This document shows positions 43,105-53,378 of a stretch of 64,000 nt of DNA, piece after piece. How positions within the stretch are numbered: the first letter of the stretch is position 1; each line of letters starts with the position of its first letter. The notes beneath the pieces are model-generated. The model was not told the DNA's origin, did no database searches, and saw only the letters and a program-made list of their open reading frames with translations. The position numbers were made by a program, and so were the translations under genes. Source of the stretch: Paenibacillus sp. EZ-K15 (GTDB taxonomy: Bacteria; Bacillota; Bacilli; Paenibacillales; Paenibacillaceae). The DNA is taken from NCBI RefSeq assembly GCF_002573715.1, contig NZ_PDHM01000005.1, forward strand, positions 242,284-306,283, in the 5' to 3' direction.

Positions 43105-44913
43105 CTATTGTAAGAAATCTTTCTTGTTCAGCGCATGATCGACGATACGAATTTCGCTGATCCATCCGTTAAACACGCCGTCCAGCTTATTGGCATATTG
43201 GCTCGCGCCGATGATCCACGGTTTGCCGGTCGTGGCGATGCCCTGCGGCTTCGTGTCGGGGTTGCGCAGTACTTCCACGCCGTCGATATACATCTTAGTC
43301 GATTGCCCGTTGTTTACCAGCGCGATATGATGCCAGCTGTCGTTCATTTCCCATGACCAACTCGTTTGCTCGCTTCCGTAATTGAGCGGGAAGGACGCCC
43401 ATTGAATTTCCCGTAAGCTTGACACAGCCAACGTTGCTAGCGGAGCGTCGGCGTCGCCTTCTTTCTTGCCAACGTCTTGTCCGGTGCCGTACCGGCCCAG
43501 AATGCCCATCCAGGAATGCTTGTCGGCGTCAAAGTCAGGCCCGAGCTTCACGACCGCTTCAATCGTATATCCGTTCGGGAATGTCAGTGCATTGATAGGC
43601 GCATGATCGGATGTTTTCAAATACGAGCCCTTCTTTTGTGACTTGTTATTGAAGAAGCGAATGCCCGAATTACTTTGCGGATTTTGCGCATTTCCTTTGT
43701 ACCAGATCAGATCGCCTGGCTTGGCGTCGCCTTCGTCGATACGGTACAAATCGTTCCCTTTGCCGGAAAGATCTTTGACCGCTGCTCCCTTGCCTGTCAC
43801 AGCTTGCCCTTCAGCGGCCGAACGGTTGTCCATTTGCCAGTAAGCGACCGTACCTTCTACTTTTGGCACTTCTTTATTGACGGAAATGATGGGCTGAAAT
43901 CCGGAGAACCGTTCTTCAAAATCCATCGCGACTGTAAAATCGTTCAAATCGTCTACTAATTTCTCCTCATCAAACGCGGTTCTTTGTTTCTCCGGCATTC
44001 CCATGACCCATGGGGAGAAGGAGGATGTATGAATGCGGTTTTTCTCCATGTCGAATTCAAGCGTTCGTAACATTCCGTTGCCGCCGTGAAAGGCGCTCTG
44101 ATAATCAACGACCATCATAACGACGTCGTGACCTTTGTTATTTTTCTTGACCGTATGAGCATAGCCATGATGATGACCGTTTACGGTGAGGAAGATTTGA
44201 TCGTTCTTCGCGATCAGCTTGTCCCATAGAAATTGCCCGTGATCTGTCATGACGGCTGATTTTTTGTCGTTGGAAATGTTCAGCAGTTGGTGGGTGAACA
44301 CCATTACTGGGTACGTAGGATGTTTGTCGATTGCTTTTTGCGCCCACTTCAACGTCTCTTCGGACGCTCTCCAATCCAGAAAGAGTGCCATGTACTTTTT
44401 CCCGGACCCTTCAAAAATATAGTAGGAATTAAATCCGTCCTCCGAATGGCCAGTAAAACCCGGGATGTTCTTCATCCGATCTGTCGAAAAATAGTTCAAA
44501 AACGGTTCCTTGGCCAAATCCCGTTCGTTGTCGTATTGCTGCGAATTGAGCACATCATGGTTTCCTGCCAAAAAACCGTATGGAAGCTTGGCTTTATCGA
44601 GTACTTTCATCGCCTCGTCGGCGTTGCGCCATTCGTATTCTTCATCGGCACGATCGACCAAATCGCCTAAATGTGCGGTGAACACAATATTTTCTTTTTT
44701 CGCGTTCTTTGCGATCCAATTCGTTTGCGACAGCCAAAGCTCGTTTTTGTAACGCGCATACTTTTGCGTATCCGGCAGTATGGCCATTTTGAAGCTATTG
44801 TCGCTATCTGGTGAAGTGGCCGGACTTGCGGACGCTTGGAAGCCCGACAGCAGCCCCGCAATCATCGTCGCTGGCAACAGCAGCGCGAGCAATTTCTTGA
44901 ATTTCTTTTTCAT
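43105..44913 (-). CDS. Secreted metallophosphoesterase with LamG-like domain
   Basis: 602 residues with a signal peptide (KLLALLLPATMIAGLLSGFQASA). The calcineurin-type phosphoesterase domain (about 40-300) shows all metal motifs: LPDTQKY, HLGDLVDRADEEYEW (GDxxD), LAGNHDV (GNHD), VFTHQLL and VNGHHHGYAH. The C-terminal half (about 345-600) is a concanavalin/LamG-like domain (VAYWQMDN, YTIEAVVKLGPD, WHHIALVNNGQSTKMYIDGVEV, GWISEIRIVDHAL). It probably acts on extracellular phosphoesters while binding a glycan. AAGGGA precedes ATG 44913. Confidence 0.85.
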   Translation of the reverse strand: MKKKFKKLLALLLPATMIAGLLSGFQASASPATSPDSDNSFKMAILPDTQKYARYKNELWLSQTNWIAKNAKKENIVFTAHLGDLVDRADEEYEWRNADEAMKVLDKAKLPYGFLAGNHDVLNSQQYDNERDLAKEPFLNYFSTDRMKNIPGFTGHSEDGFNSYYIFEGSGKKYMALFLDWRASEETLKWAQKAIDKHPTYPVMVFTHQLLNISNDKKSAVMTDHGQFLWDKLIAKNDQIFLTVNGHHHGYAHTVKKNNKGHDVVMMVVDYQSAFHGGNGMLRTLEFDMEKNRIHTSSFSPWVMGMPEKQRTAFDEEKLVDDLNDFTVAMDFEERFSGFQPIISVNKEVPKVEGTVAYWQMDNRSAAEGQAVTGKGAAVKDLSGKGNDLYRIDEGDAKPGDLIWYKGNAQNPQSNSGIRFFNNKSQKKGSYLKTSDHAPINALTFPNGYTIEAVVKLGPDFDADKHSWMGILGRYGTGQDVGKKEGDADAPLATLAVSSLREIQWASFPLNYGSEQTSWSWEMNDSWHHIALVNNGQSTKMYIDGVEVLRNPDTKPQGIATTGKPWIIGASQYANKLDGVFNGWISEIRIVDHALNKKDFLQ

Positions 44914-45137
44914 TCTGTCATATCCCTTCATTGATGTAATGTGATAGGGACATTGTACGGAATGTGTATTACCGGGATGTTAGGAGAGAAACGGATTTGT
45001 GTAAAGTATGGAAAATGGTCTGTACTGATTAAATTGCCGTTGGCGGTCAGCCGCCGGTGGCTTCCAGTGTGGACCAATCGGCAGTATATGGATCTTGGGA
45101 ATCGCGAGCACCCGGCCACTAAGCTATGAAGGAGTGT

Positions 45138-45359
45138 TCAAAGAGTCATAAGGAGAATGCCTAACACTAGAAAAAAGGATCCTAGAACGATCCAGGGAAG
45201 CCCACTAGATTTGATATATTGAATGTAGTCCAAGCTCGGCTCGGATTCATACTTTATTTTCCAACCCTTATATAACGAACCCCATGTGGGTTTGCGTATT
45301 CTCAATAGACCACGTATTAGAAAAACGACAGCGAACAGGATAAGTGTAAAGCCAGACAT
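45138..45359 (-). CDS. Small membrane protein, DUF6199-like
   Basis: 73 residues with two membrane helices (TLILFAVVFLIRGLLRI and GLPWIVLGSFFLVLGILLMTL) around a loop containing IRKPTWGSLYKGWKIKYESEPS. Same plan as the neighbouring gene at 45422 and the gene at 1553. GAGGGG precedes the ATG. It is downstream of its paralogue on the same strand, 62 bases away, so the two probably form an operon. Function unknown. Confidence 0.7.
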   Translation of the reverse strand: MSGFTLILFAVVFLIRGLLRIRKPTWGSLYKGWKIKYESEPSLDYIQYIKSSGLPWIVLGSFFLVLGILLMTL

Positions 45360-45421
45360 ATAACCAGCCCCTCATCAATGGCTTAATGAAAAAGTTAAAT
45401 GCGAGTAATACATATTACAAG

Positions 45422-45625
45422 TTAGAAAAAAGTAGATAACCCTACAAGAGCTAAAATAATACCAAAACCAACAACAAATACTCCAAGAAACTGCATTTTT
45501 AATATATCATTATCATCTATTTCGTGGTATTCATCCCGATTCATGCGGATTTCCATTTCTTCGGGATTTCTGAATATTAATAGACCAAGCCAGATATTAA
45601 TGGCACCGACGAGCATGGTAAACAT
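45422..45625 (-). CDS. Small membrane protein, DUF6199-like (paralogue)
   Basis: 67 residues. An N-terminal helix (MLVGAINIWLGLLIF) with RNPEEMEIRMNRDEYHEIDDND in the loop, then FLGVFVVGFGIILALVGL. The R-N/K-P turn after the first helix is shared with the two other small proteins of this type in the window. AAGGGG precedes the ATG. First gene of a likely two-gene unit. The 300 bases upstream to 45927 hold nothing else recognisable. Confidence 0.65.
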   Translation of the reverse strand: MFTMLVGAINIWLGLLIFRNPEEMEIRMNRDEYHEIDDNDILKMQFLGVFVVGFGIILALVGLSTFF

Positions 45626-45927
45626 AGAATCAACCCCTTAACAGATAATACGAAAATCCCAATTCAGGGTTCCATTAAATGTAAAATGCAGGGCTTGTAT
45701 CTATGCTCAAAAGGTGACTAGAAACCGTATCTAGGCCGTTCAATATAGGCACAAGCAAACACCGAATGCACTAAACAGGAGTATCTTATATATTATACTT
45801 GTCCTTGCAGTAGGACTTACAGTTGCTTGCCTAATATAACCATTGAAGCATTAGTTGGAAGCAATTGCTGCAGTTGCCTTCGCTGTAATGGATCACCGGG
45901 CTATTCAACAACCTACAAAGGCGGTGA

Positions 45928-46665
45928 ATGATCGTGAAAAAGGTTTGGATTGACGCAGGGCATGGCGGGAAGGATTCTGGAGCAACCGGAAACGACCTGC
46001 AGGAGAAGGAAATCGTATTAGCGGTGTCTCTTGCTGTGAAGAAACGATTGGAAGCGGAATATGGCGATGTCCAAGTACTACTCTCCCGATCTTCAGATGT
46101 GTTCCTTGAATTGGCTGAACGGACCCATAAGGCAAACGCTGCTGGCGCCGATATCCTAGTCAGCATCCATTGTAACGCGGGTGGCGGTGCTGGGGGCTTT
46201 GAGTCATATCGATATACCTCGGCAAGTTCGGCTTCGGTAAAATTGCAGAACGTTATGCACACGGAAATCATGAGTACCATTAAATCCTTCGGTGTCATCG
46301 ATCGAGGGCAGAAGGCCGCTAACCTGCATATGGTCCGTGAATCTAAGATGCCTGCTGTCCTAACCGAAAACTTGTTTATCGATGTGGCGGCAGATGCAGC
46401 CAAGCTTAAACGGCAGGATGTGATTGATGCTATTGCGATCGGTCATATGAATGGCATTGCTAAATATTTGGGACTTCAGAAGAAAGAGGGGGGCGTTACG
46501 GTGGAGGATAAGGTACATGTCATCGTAAACGGGAAGCAGATCGCGGACGGCAAGCTTGAGAATGGCGTGACCTATGTGCCGCTTCGGGCCATCGGTGAGG
46601 CGTTAGGCGCCAAGGTGGTCTGGGATAACAAGACCAAGACGGCTACAGTTACAACAAAGCCATAA
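45928..46665 (+). CDS. N-acetylmuramoyl-L-alanine amidase with stalk domain
   Basis: 245 residues. Amidase_3 domain (about 1-180): VWIDAGHGGKDSGATG (zinc His), then LSRSSDVFLELAERTHKAN, DILVSIHCNAG (zinc His) and PAVLTENLFIDVAAD (catalytic Glu). The C-terminal 50 residues are a copper-amine-oxidase-N type repeat (VTYVPLRAIGEALGAKVVWDN), an unusual wall-binding module for an endolysin. There is no signal peptide, so it would need a holin or lysis for release, as with phage or mother-cell lysins. The start is ATG 45928. Confidence 0.85.
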   Translation: MIVKKVWIDAGHGGKDSGATGNDLQEKEIVLAVSLAVKKRLEAEYGDVQVLLSRSSDVFLELAERTHKANAAGADILVSIHCNAGGGAGGFESYRYTSASSASVKLQNVMHTEIMSTIKSFGVIDRGQKAANLHMVRESKMPAVLTENLFIDVAADAAKLKRQDVIDAIAIGHMNGIAKYLGLQKKEGGVTVEDKVHVIVNGKQIADGKLENGVTYVPLRAIGEALGAKVVWDNKTKTATVTTKP

Positions 46666-46671
46666 ATTATT

Positions 46672-46713
46672 AAGACCTTACTGGCTTGGACGCTGGCAGG
46701 GTCTTTGTTTTGT
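46672..46713 (+). terminator. Terminator after the amidase gene
   Basis: AAGACC and GGTCTT arms with an inner partly paired loop, then a T-rich tail. Confidence 0.55.
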
Positions 46714-47149
46714 TTACCAAGTATGCATTTCTAAAACTCAATATTTTAGTAGTATCCGATATTCATTAACAGAGCTTCCCGAATTAATTCAGGGAGTGGA
46801 GTGATTCGTTAGAATAAATAACAGGACTGGAAATACTAGTGTAGAATAATAATACATGAAGGAAATCATTGTAGCTGCAGTAAGTACCTTTTATGGAGGT
46901 TACCAGATGGCATTATATGATCCATTTGCAGACAATTAGATGAACCCAAAAGAATGGATAATTCAGTAGATTCGCTTCCTTCTTTATTAGCTGTCGTAGG
47001 ACAAAAATCGTCAAACCATCTTTCCTAGTTCAGCCTAATTACAATACCATCAGAAACCTGAACTAAACAATTTATGTCCCTTTAATCATAATTTAAGCTT
47101 CCATTAATATTCGGAGCATATGATAAAAGCACCCCTTAAAAAATATATC
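46714..47149. other. Intergenic region, possible gene debris
   Basis: About 435 AT-rich bases. A GGAGG site and ATG at 46908 open only MALYDPFADN before a stop. The next bases read MNPKEWIIQ and stop again, as if a gene start had collected nonsense mutations. No longer frame is present. Confidence 0.3.
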
Positions 47150-47183
47150 AGAAGCCCCTCTAACATCGGTTAGAGGGGCTTCT
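47150..47183 (-). terminator. Terminator of the 47232-47564 gene
   Basis: Perfect 15-bp stem (47150-47164 with 47169-47183, loop ATCG). The minus strand continues GATATATTTTTT. T content on the plus side is lower. Confidence 0.65.
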
Positions 47184-47231
47184 TTGGTTATCTTCCCTCG
47201 CCTGCGTACAGGCGGATTTCTGATTGAATAT

Positions 47232-47564
47232 TTAGAATCCCAGCCATTTCGTGATATAAGCGGATACGGCTAACTCCTGAAAATCCTGCCAGCTGCGAAA
47301 TGGGGTATGTTCAACGATAAATGGGTTAATCGTATGTCCTTGTATGAATTCGTCAAACTCTTCATCTGTGCTTCCCTCATAACCTGCGGCTTTCAGCAAG
47401 TGACCGATTGAAGAAAACTTGGTATGTCTTTGAATAAATGATTCCGAGAACAGTTCTTCCACGGGCACTTCTTGTTTCATGTCCGAGAGCCTTGCGGCAT
47501 TTTCGCGAATTTCTGATAGCTTCTGTTCATCCAGTCCGTCTAATCCACTGATCCCAGTATTCAT
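47232..47564 (-). CDS. Small acidic protein of unknown function
   Basis: 110 residues from ATG 47564, chosen for the GGAGGTG site 7 bases upstream. It is soluble, acidic and mostly helical: LDGLDEQKLSEIRENAARL, EELFSESFIQRHTKFSSIGHLLKAAGY, then EEFDEFIQGHTINPFIVEHTPFRSWQDFQELAVSAYI. The phrase FSSIGHLLKAAGY and the HTxFxSW pattern suggest a conserved compact domain, but I do not recognise it. Single-gene unit. Confidence 0.6.
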   Translation of the reverse strand: MNTGISGLDGLDEQKLSEIRENAARLSDMKQEVPVEELFSESFIQRHTKFSSIGHLLKAAGYEGSTDEEFDEFIQGHTINPFIVEHTPFRSWQDFQELAVSAYITKWLGF

Positions 47565-47810
47565 TATGCCCACCTCCAAAAAGTTGCACGTCACTCTATT
47601 ATACATATACGAGTATGCTGAATTATTGGATTCGCTTTTTTTTGAAGCGGGTATTGACTTGCTTGTTTTATATAGGAGGAGAATACGGAAATTCGTTAGA
47701 CTGAATGGTTTAAATCTTGCATAAGAAAATGTCGAATAGTTAAGAAAATAATAGAAAAATCATATATGGTATGATAATGTGGTATATATTACCTACACGG
47801 AGGTCAGTAA

Positions 47811-48413
47811 ATGAGAACAAAGTTTGGATTGATTTTGATGATTTGTGCATTTTTAGTTATTTCGGCATGCGGAAATAATCCTACGAGCAGTGACTCCGCT
47901 AAGCAAGACGAAAGTGTCAATGCAGTTGGGGAGACCGTTAAGGATGAGCCGAGCAAAGAAGCAACAACAGAGCCAGCCAAAGAGGAGCCAAAAGAGGAAC
48001 CAAAAGAGGCTTCTAACAAACCTGGAGAAAAATTCACCTTAGGTGATTGGGAAGTTGTACTTGATTCGTTTGAGTTTGATCAAAAAGTAAGTGCAGATAT
48101 GTTTTCGTCGAGTGCTGATGAAGGCAACAAGTTCCTTATTCTAAATTATACAGTCACCAATAATGGTAAAGAGGCAAAGGATTTCACATCAATCATTGGT
48201 GGCGTTAGTATGAAAGCCATATTTAAAGAGGAATATGAGTATAACTACACGGTAACCATGATTGATGGCGATCTGGGAACAGGCAGCATCAAGCCTTTGG
48301 CTACGAAATCCGGATTTGTTGTCATAGAAGTACCCGATGGCGTAGCTGATTCTAAAGAAAGCTTGGTCATCAAGCTTGAAGATCAGGACAAGGCACAAAT
48401 CACATTACGATAA
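47811..48413 (+). CDS. DUF4352 (telokin-like) lipoprotein
   Basis: 200 residues. The lipoprotein signal ends in VISAC (Cys about 20). A low-complexity Glu/Lys/Pro/Thr linker (about 25-75: EPAKEEPKEEPKEA) is followed by a beta-sandwich domain with GDWEVVLDSFEF, GNKFLILNYTVTNNGKEAKDF and a C-terminal VIEVPDGVADSKESLVIKLED. This fits DUF4352, whose members are surface lipoproteins without known enzymatic activity. GGAGG precedes the ATG. Confidence 0.8.
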   Translation: MRTKFGLILMICAFLVISACGNNPTSSDSAKQDESVNAVGETVKDEPSKEATTEPAKEEPKEEPKEASNKPGEKFTLGDWEVVLDSFEFDQKVSADMFSSSADEGNKFLILNYTVTNNGKEAKDFTSIIGGVSMKAIFKEEYEYNYTVTMIDGDLGTGSIKPLATKSGFVVIEVPDGVADSKESLVIKLEDQDKAQITLR

Positions 48414-48450
48414 CACCGAGAGAACGACCGACGCTATATTCTAGCACAAT

Positions 48451-48504
48451 AAACGAACGCCAGCTCTGCATAGATGCAGAAGCTAGGCGTTCGTTTGCTT
48501 TTTC
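48451..48504 (+). terminator. Terminator after the DUF4352 gene
   Basis: AAACGAACGCC and GGCGTTCGTTT form an 11-bp stem with inner AGCT/AGCT and CTGCAT/ATGCAG stems, followed by a T-rich tail. Confidence 0.8.
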
Positions 48505-48643
48505 TTAGTACATATTATAATTATTCTTTACCTAGGAATGACTGTGGATATCATGTAGACTGGTAATGATTTACTGCCGCCACGCCTTGCTTTATGGGGA
48601 ATGGAGGTCTGTACATACTTGCTTGCATATGGGGGTGGGCACT

Positions 48644-50389
48644 GTGCCCAAACAAGAAAAGGTTTCAATGTCATGGCTGCTGCGGTATTTGAAACCGGTT
48701 AAAGGACGGCTGATACTGCTGATCATGATGCTGCTGACGTCGACAGGCTTGCAGCTTCTGAATCCGCAGATTGTCAAACGGTTTATTGACACGGCAGCCG
48801 AAGGCGGCGTTATAGCCACGCTGATTCAGCTGGCGGGATTGTTTCTGGTCGTGGCTGTTTTTAACCAGCTGATTACCGTGGCCGTCAGCTATATGGGGAA
48901 CGATATTTCATGGCGCGCAACGAACCGGCTTCGCGGCGATCTTTTGAAGCATTGCTTACGGCTGGATATGCGATTTCATAATGTGAAAACGCCAGGCGAG
49001 ATGATCGAGCGGGTTGACGGAGACGTGACGAATATTTCGAACTTCTTCGCGATGTTCATCGTGCAGGTTATCGGAAGTTTTGTGCTGCTTGCCGGCATAC
49101 TAGGATTTATGTTCACGGTCAATCTGCCGATCGCGATCGTCATGACGGTGTTTACACTGCTGTCTATTTTGTTCATGGTGTTCATCCGGAATATGGGCGT
49201 CAATTCTTCGAAGAATGAACGGGAAGCCAGCGCTTCGCTGTTCGGCTTAATTGAGGAACGCATTGCTGGCATTGAGGATGTACAAGCGAACGGCAATGTG
49301 CCGTATGTAATGAATCGGTTTCATCGCATGATGCGCAGCGTGTTCCTGAAAGGGAGAAAAGCCTGGATGCTCCGCGTCGTCCCTTGGAACACCACGGTGA
49401 TTCTGTTTGCCCTTGCAGTTACCGCTGTCCTGTTACTAGGGGTTCGTTATTATTTGATCGGTGAAATTACGCTAGGGACCCTGTTCCTAATCTATCAATA
49501 TACGCAGATGCTGAATGACCCGATCGAGATGCTGGGTGACCAGGTGCAGGAGTTCCAAAAAGCAAAATCCGGCATGCTGCGCTCCAGAGAGCTGTTGTCC
49601 AACAAGAGCGAAATTGTGGACGGAGAACAAGAAGAGCTTCCGGAGGGAGCGCTCGGTTTGAAATTTGAGGGCGTCAACTTCAGTTATAACGAAGATAAGC
49701 CGGTGTTAAAAGACATCAACTTTGAGGTCAAACCAGGCGAACGCCTGGGCATTATCGGACGTACCGGCAGCGGAAAGTCGAGTCTCAGCCGTATTCTGCT
49801 TCGACTGTATAACATCGACAGCGGTGTGATCCGCGTCGGGGGGACCGATATTACGAAGCTGAAGCTGCCGGCGCTTTACCGCCGGGTGGGGATGGTCACG
49901 CAGGATGTACAGCTGTTCGATGGTTCGCTGCGTGACAACCTGACGTTGTTCGATAACGGCGTGTCGGATGCATTTATTCTGGAAACGACGGAGCGTCTGG
50001 GACTTCGGCAATGGATCGATGCGCAGCCGGAAGGTCTGGATACGCATCTGACAACAGGCGGAGCATCGCTATCCGCGGGGGAAGCGCAGCTATTCGCTTT
50101 AACCCGGGTATTTTTGACGCAGCCGAGCCTGGTGATTCTGGATGAACCGTCCTCACGCCTAGACGCTGCAACGGAAATGATGCTGCAGACGGCGGTGGAT
50201 CAGCTGATGAGCAGCTGTACGGGCATCATCATCGCGCACCGGCTGGCTACGCTGGAGCAGGTGGATAAAATTATGGTGCTGGGTGACGGACGAATTCTGG
50301 AATTCGGCGCACGGGAAGCACTTGCACAAGATCCGGCATCGCATTATGCCAGACTGCTGATCACAGGCAGAGAGGAGGAACTGGCATGA
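48644..50389 (+). CDS. ABC exporter half-transporter with canonical ATP site
   Basis: About 581 residues. The start is uncertain; GTG 48644 has GGGGGTGGG upstream. Six membrane helices (to about residue 310), then an ATPase domain: Walker [11 protein letters not shown], a signature that is altered to LSAGEAQ, Walker [13 protein letters not shown] with the catalytic Glu, and IIAHRLATL with the switch His. The next gene overlaps by four bases and encodes the partner, so they form a heterodimer like BmrCD/YheHI. Its good Walker site would pair with the partner's intact signature. Confidence 0.85.
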   Translation: MPKQEKVSMSWLLRYLKPVKGRLILLIMMLLTSTGLQLLNPQIVKRFIDTAAEGGVIATLIQLAGLFLVVAVFNQLITVAVSYMGNDISWRATNRLRGDLLKHCLRLDMRFHNVKTPGEMIERVDGDVTNISNFFAMFIVQVIGSFVLLAGILGFMFTVNLPIAIVMTVFTLLSILFMVFIRNMGVNSSKNEREASASLFGLIEERIAGIEDVQANGNVPYVMNRFHRMMRSVFLKGRKAWMLRVVPWNTTVILFALAVTAVLLLGVRYYLIGEITLGTLFLIYQYTQMLNDPIEMLGDQVQEFQKAKSGMLRSRELLSNKSEIVDGEQEELPEGALGLKFEGVNFSYNEDKPVLKDINFEVKPGERLGIIGRTGSGKSSLSRILLRLYNIDSGVIRVGGTDITKLKLPALYRRVGMVTQDVQLFDGSLRDNLTLFDNGVSDAFILETTERLGLRQWIDAQPEGLDTHLTTGGASLSAGEAQLFALTRVFLTQPSLVILDEPSSRLDAATEMMLQTAVDQLMSSCTGIIIAHRLATLEQVDKIMVLGDGRILEFGAREALAQDPASHYARLLITGREEELA

Positions 50390-52191
50390 CCATCACAGGT
50401 TTTATAGGGCGCCTATTTCGTTTCAAGCCTTCATTATTTTTATTCAACGGTCTGTTGTGGTGCATATTTCATTCCTTGCCGCTATTGATCGGGCTTGGGA
50501 TGCAGTGGTTTTTTGACCGGGCTACATCGAATTCGACGGATTATGTATGGCTAGCCGTTCCTTTGATCTTCATTGCCGTAGTAAGGGTTGCGCGGGTGGG
50601 GACGTTCTTTGCGGCCTTTTATCAATGGGTAACGTATATTTACCACATTCAGGCCATTCTGCGCACGAACATGCTGGCTGGGATCATGCGCTGGCCGGGG
50701 CGGAATTTGCCGGCTTCTCCAGGGGAGGCGATGAGTCGCTTCCGCGATGACGTGGAAGAAGTTGTGGAATACGTGGAATCCTGGGTGGATTTCTGGGGGC
50801 GCCTCGTTTTTGCCCTCGTATCCGTAGTCATTATGGCAAGCATTAACTGGAAGATCATGCTGGTGGCCGTGCTGCCGCTCGTAGTGGTCACGCTCCTGAA
50901 CAATCTGTCCGGCAACCGCGCGCGTCGTTACGGGCTAAAGAACCGGGAAGCTACGGGGCGCATTACCAGCTTTATCGCCGAAACCTTCGGTGCGGTTCAA
51001 GCCTTGAAGCTCGGGCAGGCCGAGGATCATGTTCATGAGCGCTTCATGAAGCTGAACGAAGACCGCCGGCAGGCAGCGCTGAAGGATAATCTGTTCAAGC
51101 AATGGATGCGATCTTTGAATCAGCATGTGCTTAGCATCTGTACGGGACTGATTCTGCTGATGTGCGCTGCCGAAATGCAGGCCGGGCATTTTACCGTCGG
51201 GGATTTCGCTTTGTTTACGTCTTACCTGGCTAATATCGGCTTCAGCATTTCCTTGTTCGGGTATATGGTGTTTCAGCACAAGCGGCTGAAGGTTTCCTTT
51301 GACCGGATGCGCTCGCTGTTCCGTCCTGGTGAGGAAGACCGGATTATTGAGGCGCGGGAAACGTATCTGAACGAAGAGCCGCCGGAACTGCCCGTCATTC
51401 ACAGAGAACCGGGGGAGAAGCTGCAGGAGCTGGAAGTCAAGAATTTATCATATCATTATCCGAATTCGGAGAATGGCATATCGGATATTCATTTCCGCTT
51501 GGAGCGCGGCAAGTTTCTGGTGGTGACAGGACGAATCGGAGCGGGTAAATCGACGCTTGTCCGGACATTGCTGGGTCTGCTGCCGAAACAGGAAGGGACG
51601 ATCCGCTGGAACGGGGAAGAGGTGGATCCGGCAACCTTCCTTATGCCTCCTCGGGCGGCGTATACACCGCAGGTTCCTAGGCTGTTTAGTGATCCCTTGA
51701 GAGAGAACATTGTGCAAGGGAAGAAAGAGCGGACGGAGGAAGCTCTGGAACGGGCCATCCGTCTGGCCGTCATGGAGAAGGATATCGAGAATCTGGATCA
51801 GGGACTGGAGACGTTGGTCGGTCCGAGGGGCGTCATGCTGTCGGGAGGGCAAATCCAGCGGGCGGCTACGGCACGCATGCTGATCACGGGCGCGGATTTA
51901 TTCATTTTTGATGATCTGTCCAGCGCGCTGGACGTGGAGACGGAGCAACTGGTATGGGATGGGTTGTTCAAGGAGCAGGGCGTCACTTGCATCGCGGTAT
52001 CGCATCGCAGGGCAGCCCTTTCGAAGGCCGATCATATCATCGTCATGAAGGATGGCCGGATCGAAGCGGAGGGCAGCCTGCCTGCGCTGCTCGCCACGAG
52101 CGAAGAGATGCAGCTGTTATGGCAGGGTGAGCAGTCCACTGTCGAGACTCAGGCCCCCGTAGAGGATAGAGCTGAGGTTAGCAAGGTATAA
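50386..52191 (+). CDS. ABC exporter half-transporter with degenerate ATP site
   Basis: 601 residues. Membrane domain to about residue 320, then Walker [18 protein letters not shown], an intact signature [15 protein letters not shown], and Walker [13 protein letters not shown] in which the catalytic Glu is replaced by Asp. The switch His is in AVSHRRAAL. Combined with the LSAGE signature of its partner, this makes one of the two composite ATP sites non-hydrolytic, the hallmark of heterodimeric multidrug exporters. ATGA overlap with the upstream gene. A Glu/Pro-rich tail of about 15 residues follows. Confidence 0.88.
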   Translation: MTITGFIGRLFRFKPSLFLFNGLLWCIFHSLPLLIGLGMQWFFDRATSNSTDYVWLAVPLIFIAVVRVARVGTFFAAFYQWVTYIYHIQAILRTNMLAGIMRWPGRNLPASPGEAMSRFRDDVEEVVEYVESWVDFWGRLVFALVSVVIMASINWKIMLVAVLPLVVVTLLNNLSGNRARRYGLKNREATGRITSFIAETFGAVQALKLGQAEDHVHERFMKLNEDRRQAALKDNLFKQWMRSLNQHVLSICTGLILLMCAAEMQAGHFTVGDFALFTSYLANIGFSISLFGYMVFQHKRLKVSFDRMRSLFRPGEEDRIIEARETYLNEEPPELPVIHREPGEKLQELEVKNLSYHYPNSENGISDIHFRLERGKFLVVTGRIGAGKSTLVRTLLGLLPKQEGTIRWNGEEVDPATFLMPPRAAYTPQVPRLFSDPLRENIVQGKKERTEEALERAIRLAVMEKDIENLDQGLETLVGPRGVMLSGGQIQRAATARMLITGADLFIFDDLSSALDVETEQLVWDGLFKEQGVTCIAVSHRRAALSKADHIIVMKDGRIEAEGSLPALLATSEEMQLLWQGEQSTVETQAPVEDRAEVSKV

Positions 52192-52237
52192 CATCAAGTT
52201 TGGTTTGGAATTGGGGATGTTAGAACAGGTTTCGAGC

Positions 52238-52275
52238 AAGGCAGCTTCCGTTGGTATGGAGGCTGCCTTTTTTTT
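52238..52275 (+). terminator. Terminator of the ABC exporter operon
   Basis: AAGGCAGC and GCTGCCTT arms followed by eight T. Confidence 0.85.
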
Positions 52276-52334
52276 GTATAATATGAATGGAAAATAATGG
52301 GTCATTTATTCTGATATATCAGGGGGAGATCTAT

Positions 52335-52889
52335 ATGAAGAATCGCAAATTCTTGGTTACCTTCGGTTATAACCTGGACCATAGCAATATCGATTACCTG
52401 GTGTCAGATCGCCTGTCCCCCCATAAGGGCTGGATTCAGAAGGATTACTTCGATCCGGTGCTGCACACAGGGGCTGCGTTTATTCTAAACTATCAGATCA
52501 TCGACACGAATGTGGCCAAAGTCTCGCAGCGGTATTACTTGGATGATTACCACGTCACAGAAGCCCAACTGCAAGGCTTTCTTTACTCGCTAAACAAGCT
52601 GAAGGGCACACACGTGTTGTGTAATCCGAGGGTGCAAGGACATCACTGGACCGTTATTGATGGGCACGAGTACAGCTGTTATGCCTATCAGACATTGGAT
52701 GGAAGGGATCTTCGCTTTTTGCAGTACGAAGAGGATTCTGAAGAAGCTTCTCTTAAGAACGGGGTACCCCGGATTCCTGAGCATCAGCACTACCTAGCCT
52801 TTCCCTCTGATTGCAGTCAAGAAGAGAAGGATCGGCGGCTGACCGACTGGATCAACGGAATTATTGAAGCGGGGAGGCAGCAGCCTTAA
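52335..52889 (+). CDS. Protein of unknown function
   Basis: 184 residues from ATG 52335, with GGGGGAG upstream. It is soluble, with no signal peptide or membrane helix. Aromatic- and His-rich segments include LVTFGYNLDHSNIDYLVSD, KGWIQKDYFDPVLHTGAAFIL, GTHVLCNPRVQGHHWTVIDGHEYSCYAY and EHQHYLAFPSDCSQEEKDRRL. I do not recognise a family. Single-gene unit after the exporter terminator. Confidence 0.6.
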   Translation: MKNRKFLVTFGYNLDHSNIDYLVSDRLSPHKGWIQKDYFDPVLHTGAAFILNYQIIDTNVAKVSQRYYLDDYHVTEAQLQGFLYSLNKLKGTHVLCNPRVQGHHWTVIDGHEYSCYAYQTLDGRDLRFLQYEEDSEEASLKNGVPRIPEHQHYLAFPSDCSQEEKDRRLTDWINGIIEAGRQQP

Positions 52890-53102
52890 GTGTCTCCCGC
52901 CATTCATATTGGATACTCACTGCGTATTTCCTCCACCCGGGAATAACGAAATTTGTGCTGCGTCTGCTCATCGTCAAACCTATCGAAAATTCCATTTCGC
53001 AGATTCTATTATTTTACTTGCGAGAATAAGGATATAAATACAAGCCAATCGATAGGCTCGAGGGATAGGATGTAGAAGATGAATGGAAAGGGTGAATTTA
53101 CC

Positions 53103-53378
53103 ATGGAATGGAGCGTCATTTTTCAATTGATCGACCCGCGGCTCTTCATGGTCGTTGCTGCCTGTTGGGTAATCGGATATGTGCTGAAGCAAACCCCCAA
53201 GGTTCCGAATTGGAGCATTGTATATCTGGTTATGGTCGTATCGATTCTGTTCACAACCGGCTTGATCGGCTGGAGCGTGGAAAATATCATTCAAGGCATA
53301 CTCGCAGGGGCGTTTGCGGTATTCGGACATCAGGCCGTTAAACAAACGGCAGAGGCGATTGCGACTAGAAAGAAGTAA
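53103..53378 (+). CDS. Holin-like small membrane protein (Hol44-type)
   Basis: 91 residues from ATG 53103 (AAAGGG upstream). Three hydrophobic segments: LFMVVAACWVIGYVL, WSIVYLVMVVSILFTTGLIGW and IIQGILAGAFAVFGHQAVKQ, with a basic tail ATRKK. Length and helix pattern match class holins of the Hol44/Phage_holin_5_2 group, which open the membrane for endolysins. No phage structural genes are near; the amidase at 45928 is 7 kb away, so a pairing is only a possibility. Confidence 0.65.
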   Translation: MEWSVIFQLIDPRLFMVVAACWVIGYVLKQTPKVPNWSIVYLVMVVSILFTTGLIGWSVENIIQGILAGAFAVFGHQAVKQTAEAIATRKK

